Assembly (NCBI GenBank): GCA_938045545.1 | Contig: CALIBN010000042.1 | Span: 1-47,899, forward strand | DNA from: an uncultured archaeon | GTDB lineage: Archaea; Thermoproteota; EX4484-205; JAAOZP01 | Length of the DNA stretch: 47,899 nt | Direction: 5' to 3' | Shown: positions 34,176 through 43,443 of the stretch, in pieces | Layout of the letters: each line of letters opens with the position of its first letter | Position numbering within the stretch: the stretch's first letter is position 1 | Notes under the pieces: generated by a model | What the model was told of the DNA's origin: nothing | Database searches by the model: none | The model's input: the letters and a program-made list of their open reading frames with translations, nothing else | Made by a program: the position numbers and the translations under genes

Positions 34176-35192
34176 ATGAGGAAGGCTAAGATAGGGATTG
34201 TCGGTGTTGGAATCCAGGGCGAGCAGCAGTTGAAAGCGTTCAAAACGATAGGGCACGCCGAGGTTCTGGCAATCGCCGACCTGAATGAGAAAAGGGCTAG
34301 AGAGATTGGAGAAAAATACGGTGTCCCAAGAATATACACCGATTTCCAAGACCTTGCTAAGGATCCGGATGTAGAGGCGGTTTCCATCTGCACGCCGGAC
34401 CACCTGCATACGGAGCCTGCGCTCACAGCTCTTGAGAACAATAAGCATCTGCTCATAGAAAAGCCTCTCGCGACGAACGTTGCAGATGCCCAGAAGATAG
34501 TTGACGAGGCTAATAAACGCGGCCTCAAGCTGATGGTTAATTTCAGCAATAGGTGGAGTCCTCCCTTCAGGCTAGCTAGGAACACGATAGAAGCAGGTGG
34601 AATTGGCAGAATCGTCAATGCATATGCGCGTCTAAGCGACACAATATATGTTCCAACCGAAATGATAAAATGGTCTGATAAGACTAATGTTCTCTGGTTT
34701 CTCGGAAGCCATGTTTTCGACCTACTGAGATGGCTTTTTAACGATGAGGCTAAAAGGGTCTTCGGGGTTTCAAGGTCGATTGTGCTGGCCGCAAGGGGGA
34801 TCGAGACCCAAGACTTCTACCAGGCTGTAATCGAGTTTCAAAATGGAATCACCGCTGTAATGGAGAACAGCTGGATTCTCCCCAAGGGGGAACCATTCAT
34901 AGTGGATTTTAAAATGGAGATTTTCGGGGAAAAGGGTGCAGTGAGAATAGATAGGACGCATCACGGCAGCGTGAGGGTTGTGAACGAGCATAGAATGATG
35001 TTTCCAGACGTGTATGTCTTGCCACCTGAAAACATCAGCATGTTTCTAAGGGCGGGACTAGAATGCTTCGTAGACTGCTTGATGCATGACTCAACACCTC
35101 CCGTAACCGGTGAAGACGGCCTTATCGTAACGAAAGTTATAAGCGCCATCATCAAGTCAAGCGAAATAGGTATGCCCGTTGAAATCAGCTAA
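34176..35192 (+). CDS. Gfo/Idh/MocA family oxidoreductase
   Basis: A 338-residue NAD(P)-dependent sugar or inositol dehydrogenase-like protein. The Rossmann motif IGIVGVGIQGEQQL is at residues 5-18, VEAVSICTPDHLHTEPALTA near 68 and LLIEKPLATN near 94 (EKP contains the conserved Lys). The C-terminal domain has FLGSHVFDLLRWLF near 175. TATA-like CTTTATTATG at about 34144-34153 suggests its own promoter. With the neighbouring URO-D-like and aminotransferase genes it may take part in sugar modification or catabolism. Confidence 0.88.
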   Translation: MRKAKIGIVGVGIQGEQQLKAFKTIGHAEVLAIADLNEKRAREIGEKYGVPRIYTDFQDLAKDPDVEAVSICTPDHLHTEPALTALENNKHLLIEKPLATNVADAQKIVDEANKRGLKLMVNFSNRWSPPFRLARNTIEAGGIGRIVNAYARLSDTIYVPTEMIKWSDKTNVLWFLGSHVFDLLRWLFNDEAKRVFGVSRSIVLAARGIETQDFYQAVIEFQNGITAVMENSWILPKGEPFIVDFKMEIFGEKGAVRIDRTHHGSVRVVNEHRMMFPDVYVLPPENISMFLRAGLECFVDCLMHDSTPPVTGEDGLIVTKVISAIIKSSEIGMPVEIS

Positions 35193-35299
35193 CAAGCCTA
35201 AATGTCCTTTACTCACTGGATCGACGCTATGCGGAATTAGGAATGTCTAGTTTTAACACTCTGAAAAGATTAAATCCAGCATAATCAGAAAAACTCGGG

Positions 35300-36367
35300 A
35301 TGGATCCGAGAGAAAGATGCATCAAATCTATCGAGTTTGAGGAAATAGACAGGGTGCCAACTGTCCTTAGAGCAAGACCGGAGGTCATTTCCCTTCTGGA
35401 GAAACACTTCAACGTAAACGGGTTCGACAATGTTTGTTCCAAACTCGACGTGGATGTAAGGTTTGCGCCAGCCATCGGCTTAACCGGTGGATACGTTCCT
35501 GAAGGAGTTGAAGTTAAGGAAGGGCCGTATGAGGCTGCTTACACTGTTGGACGCAGCGGAGAGTACGAGTTTAGGAAAGACAGGTGGGGAATAGTAAGCA
35601 AGTGGTCAAGCAAAACCTATACTTATCAGTATGTCGATCACCCCCTTAGAACCATAGATGTTGAAGACTATGTTTGGCCTGAAGTCAACGAGGAAAGCTT
35701 CGAGCTTGTAAAACAATACAGGATGGAAAATGAAAGCCTCTGCGTCTACGGTGGCGTGATCCACCTTTTTGAAATCGCTTGGCAGCTGACAGGTTTCAAC
35801 GAACTCATGGTGATGATGAGTAGAAACGACCCTAGGGTGGAAAGGATTCTCGACAAGCTTAACGAGATCCGTTTAAAACAGGCCCAATTATTGCTGGAAG
35901 CCGACGTCGACGTTGTCATCGACGGTGACGATGTGGGTGCTCAGAACACCATGATACTGTCTCCTACCGTATGGAGAAGGTTTCTCAAACCTAGGTACCG
36001 CCTTCTGTCTGATTTAATTCATTCCAAGGGTAAGTATTTCTTCTTCCATAGCGACGGATGGATTGAGCCTATAATTCAAGACTTGGTTGAAATAGGCGTT
36101 GACATACTTAACCCGGTTCAACCAGAAACCATGGACCCCGTGAGAATAAGAGGACTATGTGGAAACAGGATGGCGTTTGAAGGCACGCTTTCAATACAAA
36201 GAACACTTCCATTCGGGAACGTTGAGGATGTTAGGAAAGAGGTTAGAAAAAGAATCAGAGAACTCGGATCAACCGGGCTCATCTTGGGGCCGTCGCACTC
36301 TCTACAGCCAGACACCCCGTTAGAAAACATATTGGCGATTTATGATGCTGTGAAGAAAGAATCATAA
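35300..36367 (+). CDS. Uroporphyrinogen decarboxylase (URO-D) family protein
   Basis: The 355-residue protein has the URO-D TIM-barrel pattern. KYFFFHSDGWIEPIIQDLVE near 240 and VDILNPVQPETMDP near 262 are the most typical parts, and DVVIDGDDVGAQNTMILSP near 208 forms another barrel strand. True heme-pathway HemE has different N-terminal arginine motifs, which I do not see, and no heme genes are nearby. It is better read as a member of the wider group that includes corrinoid methyltransferases and sugar-cluster proteins of unknown reaction. Confidence 0.78.
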   Translation: MDPRERCIKSIEFEEIDRVPTVLRARPEVISLLEKHFNVNGFDNVCSKLDVDVRFAPAIGLTGGYVPEGVEVKEGPYEAAYTVGRSGEYEFRKDRWGIVSKWSSKTYTYQYVDHPLRTIDVEDYVWPEVNEESFELVKQYRMENESLCVYGGVIHLFEIAWQLTGFNELMVMMSRNDPRVERILDKLNEIRLKQAQLLLEADVDVVIDGDDVGAQNTMILSPTVWRRFLKPRYRLLSDLIHSKGKYFFFHSDGWIEPIIQDLVEIGVDILNPVQPETMDPVRIRGLCGNRMAFEGTLSIQRTLPFGNVEDVRKEVRKRIRELGSTGLILGPSHSLQPDTPLENILAIYDAVKKES

Positions 36368-36455
36368 CCGGTTCGCCGCACATGCTCCACAACGCACAGG
36401 GTTTTAATCTACTTGTCCTAGTAAGCTTTAAATGAACCGCTGAAAAAATACCTGC

Positions 36456-37661
36456 ATGCTAGCAGTAAAAGGGGGGAAACCTACTAGAACCAAGCCTTGG
36501 CCAGCATGGCCAGTCTACGACGAAAGGGAGCTGAAGGCTCTTGAGGAAACATTGAAAAACAGGTTTTGGGGGGGAGGAGTTGAGGAGAGCGGTCCTAAGG
36601 AAAAAGAGTTTGAAGAAAAATTCTCCAAGTTCCATGGCTGCGAATACGGGGTTTGCGTCTCAAGCGGTACCGAAGCCCTACACCTGGCTCTCCTCTCAAT
36701 CGGAGTGGGTCCCGGAGATGAAGTGATAGTGCCTGCGCTCACGTTCTGGGCGACGGGGAGTGCGGTCTTAATGACTGGAGGAAACCTAATCATAGTAGAT
36801 GTTGATCCTGAGACATACTGCATGAGCATTGAAGAGGTTGAAAACAGCATTACGAGTCGAACCAAGGCCATAATCTCGGTCTACAATTATGGGAACGCTC
36901 CGGATATGGATAAACTGTTAGAAATTGCGGAGAAGCATGGTCTCGCGTTAATAGAGGATTGCGCGAGGGCTCACGGCTTCGTGTGGAGAAATAAGCCGGC
37001 GGGGTCAATCGGAGACATTGGCTGCTTCAGCTTCCAGCAGGGGAAGCTCATGACTGCTGGAGAGGGGGGAATAATAATAACTAACAATAGGCTTTACGCT
37101 GAGAGATGCAGGGCATTAAGAACATGTGGAAGAATAAGGGGGGACGACGTGTACAACGTGGGGATTGACTACTGGTGGAACTGGTGGAATTTCAGGATGA
37201 CGCAGTTTCAAGCAGCAATACTGCTGGTCCAGCTGGAAAGGCTTGAGGAGCAGACGAAAACTAGGCAGGCTAACAGCGAATACTTAAGCAGGAGGCTGAA
37301 AGAAATCGAAGGAATCGCCCTGCTTAAGATAGATGAAAGGCTAACCAGGCATCAGCCTTGGCCATACCTGTTTAAATACGACTCGAAATGCTTCGGAAAC
37401 GTTTCTGTTAAAAGATTCGTGGAGGCTCTTAAAGCTGAAGGGGTTCCCTGTGGCGGAATAGACCATCCGCCTCTCAACATGACGTTAACAGCTCACGGAT
37501 CTGGGTCGCGAATAATAAGAAAGGCGAAGTATCCTGTTGCAGAGACTGCTATTCAGGAAGCCGTTACGTTGCCGCAATCAATATTCTTAGGAATTAGAGA
37601 AGACATGGATGATATAGTGGAGGCCATAGTCAAAATCAAAACCCATTCCGGCGAGCTATAG
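36456..37661 (+). CDS. DegT/DnrJ/EryC1/StrS-family aminotransferase
   Basis: The 401-residue PLP enzyme aminates a keto-sugar or related intermediate. Visible motifs are CVSSGTEALHLALLSIGVGP near 67, EVIVPALTFWATGSA near 89, LIEDCARAHGF near 165 with the PLP-binding Asp, and FSFQQGKLMTAGEGG near 188 with the Schiff-base Lys. A TATA-like GCTTTAAATG at 36425-36434 indicates a separate promoter. The likely partner is the Gfo/Idh/MocA dehydrogenase upstream, a common pairing in amino-sugar synthesis (inference). Confidence 0.88.
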   Translation: MLAVKGGKPTRTKPWPAWPVYDERELKALEETLKNRFWGGGVEESGPKEKEFEEKFSKFHGCEYGVCVSSGTEALHLALLSIGVGPGDEVIVPALTFWATGSAVLMTGGNLIIVDVDPETYCMSIEEVENSITSRTKAIISVYNYGNAPDMDKLLEIAEKHGLALIEDCARAHGFVWRNKPAGSIGDIGCFSFQQGKLMTAGEGGIIITNNRLYAERCRALRTCGRIRGDDVYNVGIDYWWNWWNFRMTQFQAAILLVQLERLEEQTKTRQANSEYLSRRLKEIEGIALLKIDERLTRHQPWPYLFKYDSKCFGNVSVKRFVEALKAEGVPCGGIDHPPLNMTLTAHGSGSRIIRKAKYPVAETAIQEAVTLPQSIFLGIREDMDDIVEAIVKIKTHSGEL

Positions 37662-37921
37662 TTCTCCCTAGGTCAAACCCTGTTAAAGGTTGCCGCGATA
37701 AAACTCGGTCGCTGGGCGTTCCATGCAATCCTCATACTTGTACCCGTTGCAGGAATTGCGATTCACGCCAAGCGCTCGTTTAACCAGTTATCCTCCCGTT
37801 TCTCCAGGGTTGTACGGCCGTCGACCTGCATTTGAGATTTTAGTTTCTATCGGCCTCGTCAATCATTGTTTAGGTTTTAAATGCAAGACATAAATATTGT
37901 TTAAGATTTAGACTGCTAATC
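37662..37921. promoter_or_regulatory. Intergenic region with mrp promoter
   Basis: Only the right end is interpretable: CATAAATATTG at 37889-37899 is a good TATA about 27 bases before the mrp ATG, implying a leaderless transcript. Bases 37662-37880 show no gene or clear repeat. Confidence 0.4.
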
Positions 37922-38836
37922 ATGAGTGGAGTGTTGCAAGAACAGGAGAAAAGGCTTCGGGAGAGAATGGGTAGGGTTAAGCACAAGATTGCAGTGATCA
38001 GCGGCAAGGGTGGTGTGGGTAAAACAATGGTGACGGTGAACCTGGCAGTAGCCTTCGCCAAGAAGAGTGCTCCCGGTAAAGTGGGCATTCTAGACGCAGA
38101 TATTCATGGCCCATGCGTACCTAGGATGCTTGGCATGAAGGGAGATATTCTCAGGATAAGCCCAATCGGAGCCTTCCCTGCAACAGGCCCCTTAGGAATT
38201 AAAGTTGTCTCAATAGATTTCCTTCTGCCTAGTCAGGAGACACCTGTTATATGGCGCGGCCCCCTTAAGATGTCGGCGATCAGGCAATTCCTGTCAGACA
38301 TCACTTGGGGCGAGCTCGACCTACTCCTCATCGACCTGCCTCCCGGTACCGGTGACGAGGCGCTAAGCGTAATGCAGCTACTGCCGGAGATGGATGGCGT
38401 GGTCATCGTCACAATACCTTCAGAGGTTTCTCAGGACGTGGTTAAGAAGGCAGTGATGTTCGCGAAGGAGCTTAACATACCGGTCATAGGCGTGGTTGAG
38501 AACATGAGCGGCCTAATATGTCCAAACTGCGGGACGAGAATAGACGTTTTCAAAAAGGGGGGAGGGGAGGCGATGTCTAGAGAGCTGGGAGTTGATTTCC
38601 TGGGGAGAATCCCTTTGGACCCCCGTATATGCGAAGCGTCCGACGAAGGTATGCCATTCATAATGGTTCAGGAGGATTCGCCCGCAGCCAAATCCTTTGC
38701 TGAAATAGCTGAGAAAATATGGGGGTTTCTATATGAAAAAGGCGGTTTTGGAATGGAGGCGCATCCCGAACATGTTCGGAATATGGATAAAAATGGGTTA
38801 AGAAGGGAGGCGGATAACAAGGAGGTGAATGCTTAA
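37922..38836 (+). CDS. mrp: Mrp/NBP35-family Fe-S carrier ATPase
   Basis: A P-loop scaffold ATPase that carries and hands over Fe-S clusters. The 304-residue protein has the deviant Walker A motif AVISGKGGVGKTMVTVNLA near residue 25, ILDADIHGPCVP near 57, LLIDLPPGTGDEAL near 139 and the cluster-binding pair LICPNCGTRID near 199. A hydrophilic C-terminal tail of about 30 residues is additional. It shares one base with the next gene (TAATG), and all four genes to 40086 lie on the same strand. Confidence 0.92.
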   Translation: MSGVLQEQEKRLRERMGRVKHKIAVISGKGGVGKTMVTVNLAVAFAKKSAPGKVGILDADIHGPCVPRMLGMKGDILRISPIGAFPATGPLGIKVVSIDFLLPSQETPVIWRGPLKMSAIRQFLSDITWGELDLLLIDLPPGTGDEALSVMQLLPEMDGVVIVTIPSEVSQDVVKKAVMFAKELNIPVIGVVENMSGLICPNCGTRIDVFKKGGGEAMSRELGVDFLGRIPLDPRICEASDEGMPFIMVQEDSPAAKSFAEIAEKIWGFLYEKGGFGMEAHPEHVRNMDKNGLRREADNKEVNA

Positions 38837-39243
38837 TGCCTAGTGAGAAGGAAGTTGTCCAACCCAGGATTCTACACCCCTGCCACCAGGTTGCTGAACA
38901 GGAGAACATGGTCTGGGTCTGCGACGGGGCTGCGAACGTTGGGCAAATAGGGCATGAGATAGGAGTTTTACTCACAAACTTGGGCAAAGGCAGAATGTGC
39001 TGCACGACAGCACTCGCAGCAGGCTCGAAGCCACACCTAGACATAGCTGGAAGAGCTAAGAGAAACATAGTTATAAACGGATGTGGCAACAGATGTGCCT
39101 CTAAAGTCTTGGAAAAGGCTGGGGGAAAGATCGACTACGAGATCGACATATCTAAGTACCTGCGGAAAATACCGACTCTCGATATATATGAGGGAGATGT
39201 TCAGAAAATAGCCCAGATAATCATTGATGAAGCAAAGCTTTAA
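38836..39243 (+). CDS. DGC-domain protein, putative zinc-binding
   Basis: The 135-residue protein matches the DGC family pattern: VCDGAANVGQIG near residue 28, GRMCCTTALAAG near 52 and VINGCGNRCASKVL near 79. The conserved cysteines are thought to bind zinc or another metal; the biochemical role is unknown. The overlap of its start with the mrp stop implies coupled expression with the Fe-S carrier. Confidence 0.8.
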   Translation: MPSEKEVVQPRILHPCHQVAEQENMVWVCDGAANVGQIGHEIGVLLTNLGKGRMCCTTALAAGSKPHLDIAGRAKRNIVINGCGNRCASKVLEKAGGKIDYEIDISKYLRKIPTLDIYEGDVQKIAQIIIDEAKL

Positions 39244-39403
39244 GCCCAAGTGGACCGCCTGGATTTAAATCTTAAGAAAAGTTCGAAACCCATTGTTAAC
39301 AATCATGTTTAACACACTTCTGGATTAGTGGTTAATACGGTTATTTAGAAACGGAGTCTCGGGGAAAAATTTAAAAACGCTACTGGAAACGGGCAGTCTC
39401 AAG

Positions 39404-39787
39404 ATGAAGAACACTAAGAGTCGTCCCAGGTTCATAATGTGCTTCTGCACTGGAGAATGCCCAGGGTTTGCCAAACTAGAGCTCTGGAAACTGGTGAACT
39501 TCGTTAGAAACGAGCTTGACGTTGAGTACGCTGTTATCCACCCGCAGCTCTGCGTCACGGATGGAGACAACTTCCTGAGAGACCTCTTGAAAGATGGGGA
39601 TAAAGATGGGATTTACGTGATTGGCGGATGCGACCCGAGAATGCAGAGGAAAATGTTCAAGGACGTTTTCGCCGAGAAAGGCCTCGACTTCGACAAGCAA
39701 GTGGTTTCATTAGACCTTAGAAACATGGAGACTCCGGAAGCCATGAAGAAAGTCGTTGAAGCCATTGAAAAACTAACGGCTAGTTGA
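39404..39787 (+). CDS. HdrA-like/hydrogenase-associated Fe-S protein
   Basis: A 127-residue protein with FIMCFCTGECPGFAKL near residue 10, HPQLCVTDG near 45 and VIGGCDPRMQRKMFKDVF near 72. These are the cysteine patterns of the N-terminal Fe-S region of heterodisulfide-reductase subunit A (C..CPG..., then GC.PR). The flavin domain of HdrA is missing, so it is a stand-alone domain. It is followed after 20 bases by a ferredoxin. The ATG start is close to an upstream TATA-like AATTTAAAAAC at about 39368-39378. Confidence 0.7.
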   Translation: MKNTKSRPRFIMCFCTGECPGFAKLELWKLVNFVRNELDVEYAVIHPQLCVTDGDNFLRDLLKDGDKDGIYVIGGCDPRMQRKMFKDVFAEKGLDFDKQVVSLDLRNMETPEAMKKVVEAIEKLTAS

Positions 39788-39807
39788 AATAATGGAGGTT
39801 TACGAGA

Positions 39808-40086
39808 ATGAGTAGGGCAAACCTATGGCCGATGAGGGAAGAAATAGAATGGTACCCTAGGATAAACCAGGATCTGTGCATTAAATGCGGGTCCTGCGTC
39901 GAGTTCTGCATGCGTGGGGTGTATTCGAGGCAGGGAGACAAGGTAGTGGTTTCCAAACCATACGAGTGCGTCGTGGGCTGTGAAACATGTAAACACAGGT
40001 GTCCAGCCGGGGCCATAAGCTTCCCCTCCAGGGAAGAATTAAGACAAATGCTGAAGGCCTTGAGAGAGAAGTATAAGTTGCAGTAG
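39808..40086 (+). CDS. 4Fe-4S ferredoxin-like protein
   Basis: A 92-residue protein. The first cluster motif is LCIKCGSCVEFCMRGVY near residue 22 and the second is CVVGCETCKHRCPAGAISFP near 52, an unusual second motif in which CVVGCETCKHRCP has five cysteines. Members shuttle electrons. Its position suggests that it serves the HdrA-like protein just upstream. Confidence 0.87.
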   Translation: MSRANLWPMREEIEWYPRINQDLCIKCGSCVEFCMRGVYSRQGDKVVVSKPYECVVGCETCKHRCPAGAISFPSREELRQMLKALREKYKLQ

Positions 40087-40107
40087 AAACTGTAATTAGA
40101 AGAGGAG

Positions 40108-41376
40108 TTAACTAGGCTTCCCTACAAGTTTTAGAAATCCTTTCAACCCTTCCGTCTTGTCTGCGGTGCTCATGTGTTGAAAAGCCCTTACTGCATAAAT
40201 CACGGCTGTGACCGATGAATGCATCAGCATTGCGTACATAGCGTATAATGATCTGTCTAACGATGAGAACAATATCATATACAGGACGTACACGTTTCTC
40301 CTTCCATCCATCCTGGCAAACAGCCTGTCGAAATCCGTGTATGCTGTTAAAGCCCTCCCCATTGTTTCCTTAAACTGCATGTAGCAATGTCTTACGAAGC
40401 TGTCTGCAAGAAGCATGCATAAGCCCAGTACGAGTGGTAAATGACTGTTCTCCGAAAAGCACAGGCTTAGGGAGAAGCATATGTACCATGCTTGCTCGTA
40501 AAGCATGTCGAAAGTATGCTCAATATACCCGAGCCTCGTCAGAATGCCTCTCGCCCTAGCTAACTTACCGTCAAGTCCATCCAATATTCCCACCAGATAG
40601 GCTGAAATCGCCGCGATCTTCACATACCCTGATAGAAACAGTATTGCCACAAGGAATGCGGTTACGTTTGCTAGAATCGTTATCCTGTTGGGCGTGATCC
40701 AAGGCAAATCAGCTACGTGGTATACGATGTAGTCCTCTACTGGCTTGTTTACGTAGGATGTGAAGTGAAGCCCCTTCTGGGTTCGGAAGACAAGTCTTCT
40801 TTTAGCAAGCTCGATTGACTGTCTACTCTCTATCTTAACGCAGACTGGAGAAACTCTGCGCTTCAACTCCACGTGTTCAACCTGCATGCTGGAGACGTCA
40901 AGCCTAATACTGCATAGGTCCTCAAGTCTTTCTTTAACACGGTTTGAAGAGAGTTCTTTTTCTAAAAGCCTTGAACACTCTTTAACTATCTTGTAAATCC
41001 CAACGGGCCTACCGTTAAGATAACAGGCAACATTACCTTCAACATTAACGATTACATCTACAAATTCTCGATCTATGACAACTCCTACACTTATAATCAG
41101 CAGGTCGTTATCAATGAACTCTTTGGGGAGACTGGATGCATGCTTCCCCATCTCGATATAAAACAGTTTCAAACCAATTTCCTCGCCGTTTTTAAGCATG
41201 CTCTTTATTTCTTCTCCATTAGAACCTAGTGTGATGAGAACCTCTCTGATCCCTGCAGCCCTAATAGAGCTGAGGATTCTTACAATAAGAGAAATCCCGC
41301 ACACCTTAACTAGGGCTAAAGGCCTCTCCTTATTATATATGAAATCCTTCTCCTCCGCCAGTATTACGGCTTTCAC
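40108..41376 (-). CDS. CDP-alcohol phosphotransferase with degenerate nucleotidyltransferase domain
   Basis: The 422-residue protein has the layout of the bifunctional IPCT/DIPPS enzymes of di-myo-inositol-phosphate synthesis. The N-terminal domain starts MKAVILAEEKDF and then LALVKVCGISLIVRIL. The GxGTR nucleotide loop and the downstream metal-binding Asp (here ISVGVVI) are lost, so it is probably inactive. The C-terminal membrane domain keeps ILDGLDGKLARARG near residue 263, the CDP-alcohol phosphotransferase motif, then GYIEHTFDML where the family has GxxxDxxxD. It lies 51 bases downstream of its paralogue and is probably co-transcribed. The product could be an inositol-based osmolyte or a lipid; the sequence does not decide. 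Confidence 0.72.
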   Translation of the reverse strand: MKAVILAEEKDFIYNKERPLALVKVCGISLIVRILSSIRAAGIREVLITLGSNGEEIKSMLKNGEEIGLKLFYIEMGKHASSLPKEFIDNDLLIISVGVVIDREFVDVIVNVEGNVACYLNGRPVGIYKIVKECSRLLEKELSSNRVKERLEDLCSIRLDVSSMQVEHVELKRRVSPVCVKIESRQSIELAKRRLVFRTQKGLHFTSYVNKPVEDYIVYHVADLPWITPNRITILANVTAFLVAILFLSGYVKIAAISAYLVGILDGLDGKLARARGILTRLGYIEHTFDMLYEQAWYICFSLSLCFSENSHLPLVLGLCMLLADSFVRHCYMQFKETMGRALTAYTDFDRLFARMDGRRNVYVLYMILFSSLDRSLYAMYAMLMHSSVTAVIYAVRAFQHMSTADKTEGLKGFLKLVGKPS

Positions 41377-41427
41377 TATGCACCACCGAAGCTTTTCATC
41401 GACATGAAGGATTCAAAGAATAAAAGT

Positions 41428-43317
41428 TTAAGCATTCGAAGTGCCTTCCTGAATCTTCTCCGTAAGCCTCTCTATAATCTTCCGGTACAGATTTCCGAAA
41501 GTCTTGTATAGGAGCTTCGCTACGTCGTAGAAAATCAGTATGAAAAAGACGAATATGGCTAACGCTCCCAGCCTCGCAAGGTTTTCGCCGATGTATGGAA
41601 CCAGTCTAAGTTGAGGAGGAAGATAAATCCAGAGGATTACAGCTAGCAGGATGTAGAGTAGATCGACCAACATGTGTCTGAGAGTGAACTCTGAAACCCG
41701 GAGGAGCATGACTAAGCGTTTAGTAACTATGTCTATTAGAAATTTCAGGGACATCAATATACGATAACCGAAGTATATAGATATGATTAGAAGCAAGGCT
41801 GACATCAAATGGTCCGATTTCAAAACGAGATCATCAAGAGTCACTAGAGTAATATCCGTAACCGCAGGTGTGATCATATGCAGAAAGAGAAACGACAGAG
41901 CAAGCTTAAGCGAGCTGGAGACGAGGGTTTCAATCCTTTTTGTTATCTCTCCCTTTTCAACCGTAACCTCTGGTTTGGGAGCTCTCTTAGCTCTTCCCAG
42001 CCTGCTCTCTCCCCTCCTAGTCCTAATAACCAGAGCAATTGAACATACCAGGTAGAAAAACGGAGCTGCGGCTAAGTAGTACAGGCCGTATAATTGAAAA
42101 GAAATGACCGACGTAAAGAGAACGGTGAAAAGCAGCACATCTCTCGTCGCAGGTATTTTCCTCAAAACCCTCACATTAATATCGGTATTGTTTAAAACTT
42201 GAGCCGCATAGCTTACCAGCATTATGTTGGCTACAGCAAGAATAGTGAGCAGGAAAACATTATCCCCCAATGACAATAGGGGTAATGAAAAACCGATTAC
42301 TATGGCTAAGTCTGAAACGCGGTCCAGCAGAGCGCTGACTTGAAGCCTCCATTTTTCCCTGCCATACAGGTTTACCAGTTCACTGCCCACTTCGCTAAGC
42401 AGGATTGCAAGCCCGACTAGAAGCCCTCCCAGCAGGGATTCTTTAGACGCCAAGAGAAAGCCTGCTGCTAGAGCGACGATCAGAGAAACTAGCGTCACTA
42501 CGAGAGGCTCCCCGTCGAGGCTCCGGTAAAACTTGGTTGAAACACGTGTTGAGACAGGCTTGACGAGGTACGTTGAGACAAGCCCGCTTTCCGTCTTATT
42601 CTCCTTCCTCAGTATTTGCCAGTAGACTTCTCTCCCTCTAACCAAGTCCTCAGGCGTATCTATATCTTTCCAGAGAATTCCAGTTACATCAACGTAATCA
42701 ACCTCATTATCTGTTGAAGCGAGATTCAGCGCATCAGATATTGTCGCATTAGGGCCAAGGCTTTCTATAGTCTTCTCAACATATGTCCTCGCCTTCTCGC
42801 CGCATAGTATAACCCCCGTGTCTATCCCGTGCCTAGGCAAAGCCTTCTTATCCGTGTAGGCCACACCCTGTTCTTTCAACACTATTTTCAACCCTTCCTC
42901 AGCATCAGCCTGAGAAGGCTTCATGTCAAGGCAAACGGTGAACGCAGCTTTCCCACCCGAAGATAAAACCGCCTTAACCATTGTTTTCTCATAAATATGG
43001 TCAGACATTAGGAGCAGAAAACTTTCTGAACCCAATCGTTTCAAAGCCAGGCTGACACTGTAGAGATTCCCGAAATCTTCCATGTCTGTTTCCACAAACT
43101 CGGCTCTGCCACTCGCCTTTTTATCCAGCATGCTTCTAAACTTCGGTCTCGTAACGATCAGGACACGGCTTGGATTAATATCTCTAATCCTGCTTAATAT
43201 GAAGTCGAGTATTGTCACGCCGGGCTCAAGCTCCATGAGGCATTTAGGCGCCTCCTCAGAATAAGGTTTCAGCCTGGAGGCTACTCCTGCAGCAATGATT
43301 ACAACGGGAAGCTGCAA
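41428..43317 (-). CDS. Nucleotidyltransferase fused to degenerate CDP-alcohol phosphotransferase and extra membrane domain
   Basis: The 629-residue protein has three parts. Residues 1-235 are a nucleotidyltransferase with intact motifs: VVIIAAGVASRLKPYSEEAP with PKCLMEL, LLLMSDHIYEK near 98 and WKDIDTPEDL near 212. Residues 250-440 follow the CDP-alcohol phosphotransferase fold, but the DGxxGxxAR motif is replaced by SEVGSELVNLYG; only the last Asp pair survives (LLDRVSDL). Residues 460-629 add four more hydrophobic helices and a basic tail, not usual for the family. It heads the pair with the gene at 40108. Confidence 0.72.
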   Translation of the reverse strand: MQLPVVIIAAGVASRLKPYSEEAPKCLMELEPGVTILDFILSRIRDINPSRVLIVTRPKFRSMLDKKASGRAEFVETDMEDFGNLYSVSLALKRLGSESFLLLMSDHIYEKTMVKAVLSSGGKAAFTVCLDMKPSQADAEEGLKIVLKEQGVAYTDKKALPRHGIDTGVILCGEKARTYVEKTIESLGPNATISDALNLASTDNEVDYVDVTGILWKDIDTPEDLVRGREVYWQILRKENKTESGLVSTYLVKPVSTRVSTKFYRSLDGEPLVVTLVSLIVALAAGFLLASKESLLGGLLVGLAILLSEVGSELVNLYGREKWRLQVSALLDRVSDLAIVIGFSLPLLSLGDNVFLLTILAVANIMLVSYAAQVLNNTDINVRVLRKIPATRDVLLFTVLFTSVISFQLYGLYYLAAAPFFYLVCSIALVIRTRRGESRLGRAKRAPKPEVTVEKGEITKRIETLVSSSLKLALSFLFLHMITPAVTDITLVTLDDLVLKSDHLMSALLLIISIYFGYRILMSLKFLIDIVTKRLVMLLRVSEFTLRHMLVDLLYILLAVILWIYLPPQLRLVPYIGENLARLGALAIFVFFILIFYDVAKLLYKTFGNLYRKIIERLTEKIQEGTSNA

Positions 43318-43443
43318 AGACTGATACTATATTATATCAACTTATTAAAACCTTTCGAAGCCATACTATAATGACTGTAAAAACTTGCCGCCTGTAAATA
43401 GTTAGGTTCAAGGGACGCTGCTTATTGAGTAAAAATGAGGCTT

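Noticed and set aside
35300..36367. Heme-pathway HemE
   Set aside because: The fold fits URO-D, but the arginine-rich N-terminal motif of HemE is absent and no heme gene is near.
37662..37880. Possible C/D-box RNA or CRISPR remnant
   Set aside because: No RTGATGA/CTGA pair and no repeated units were found.
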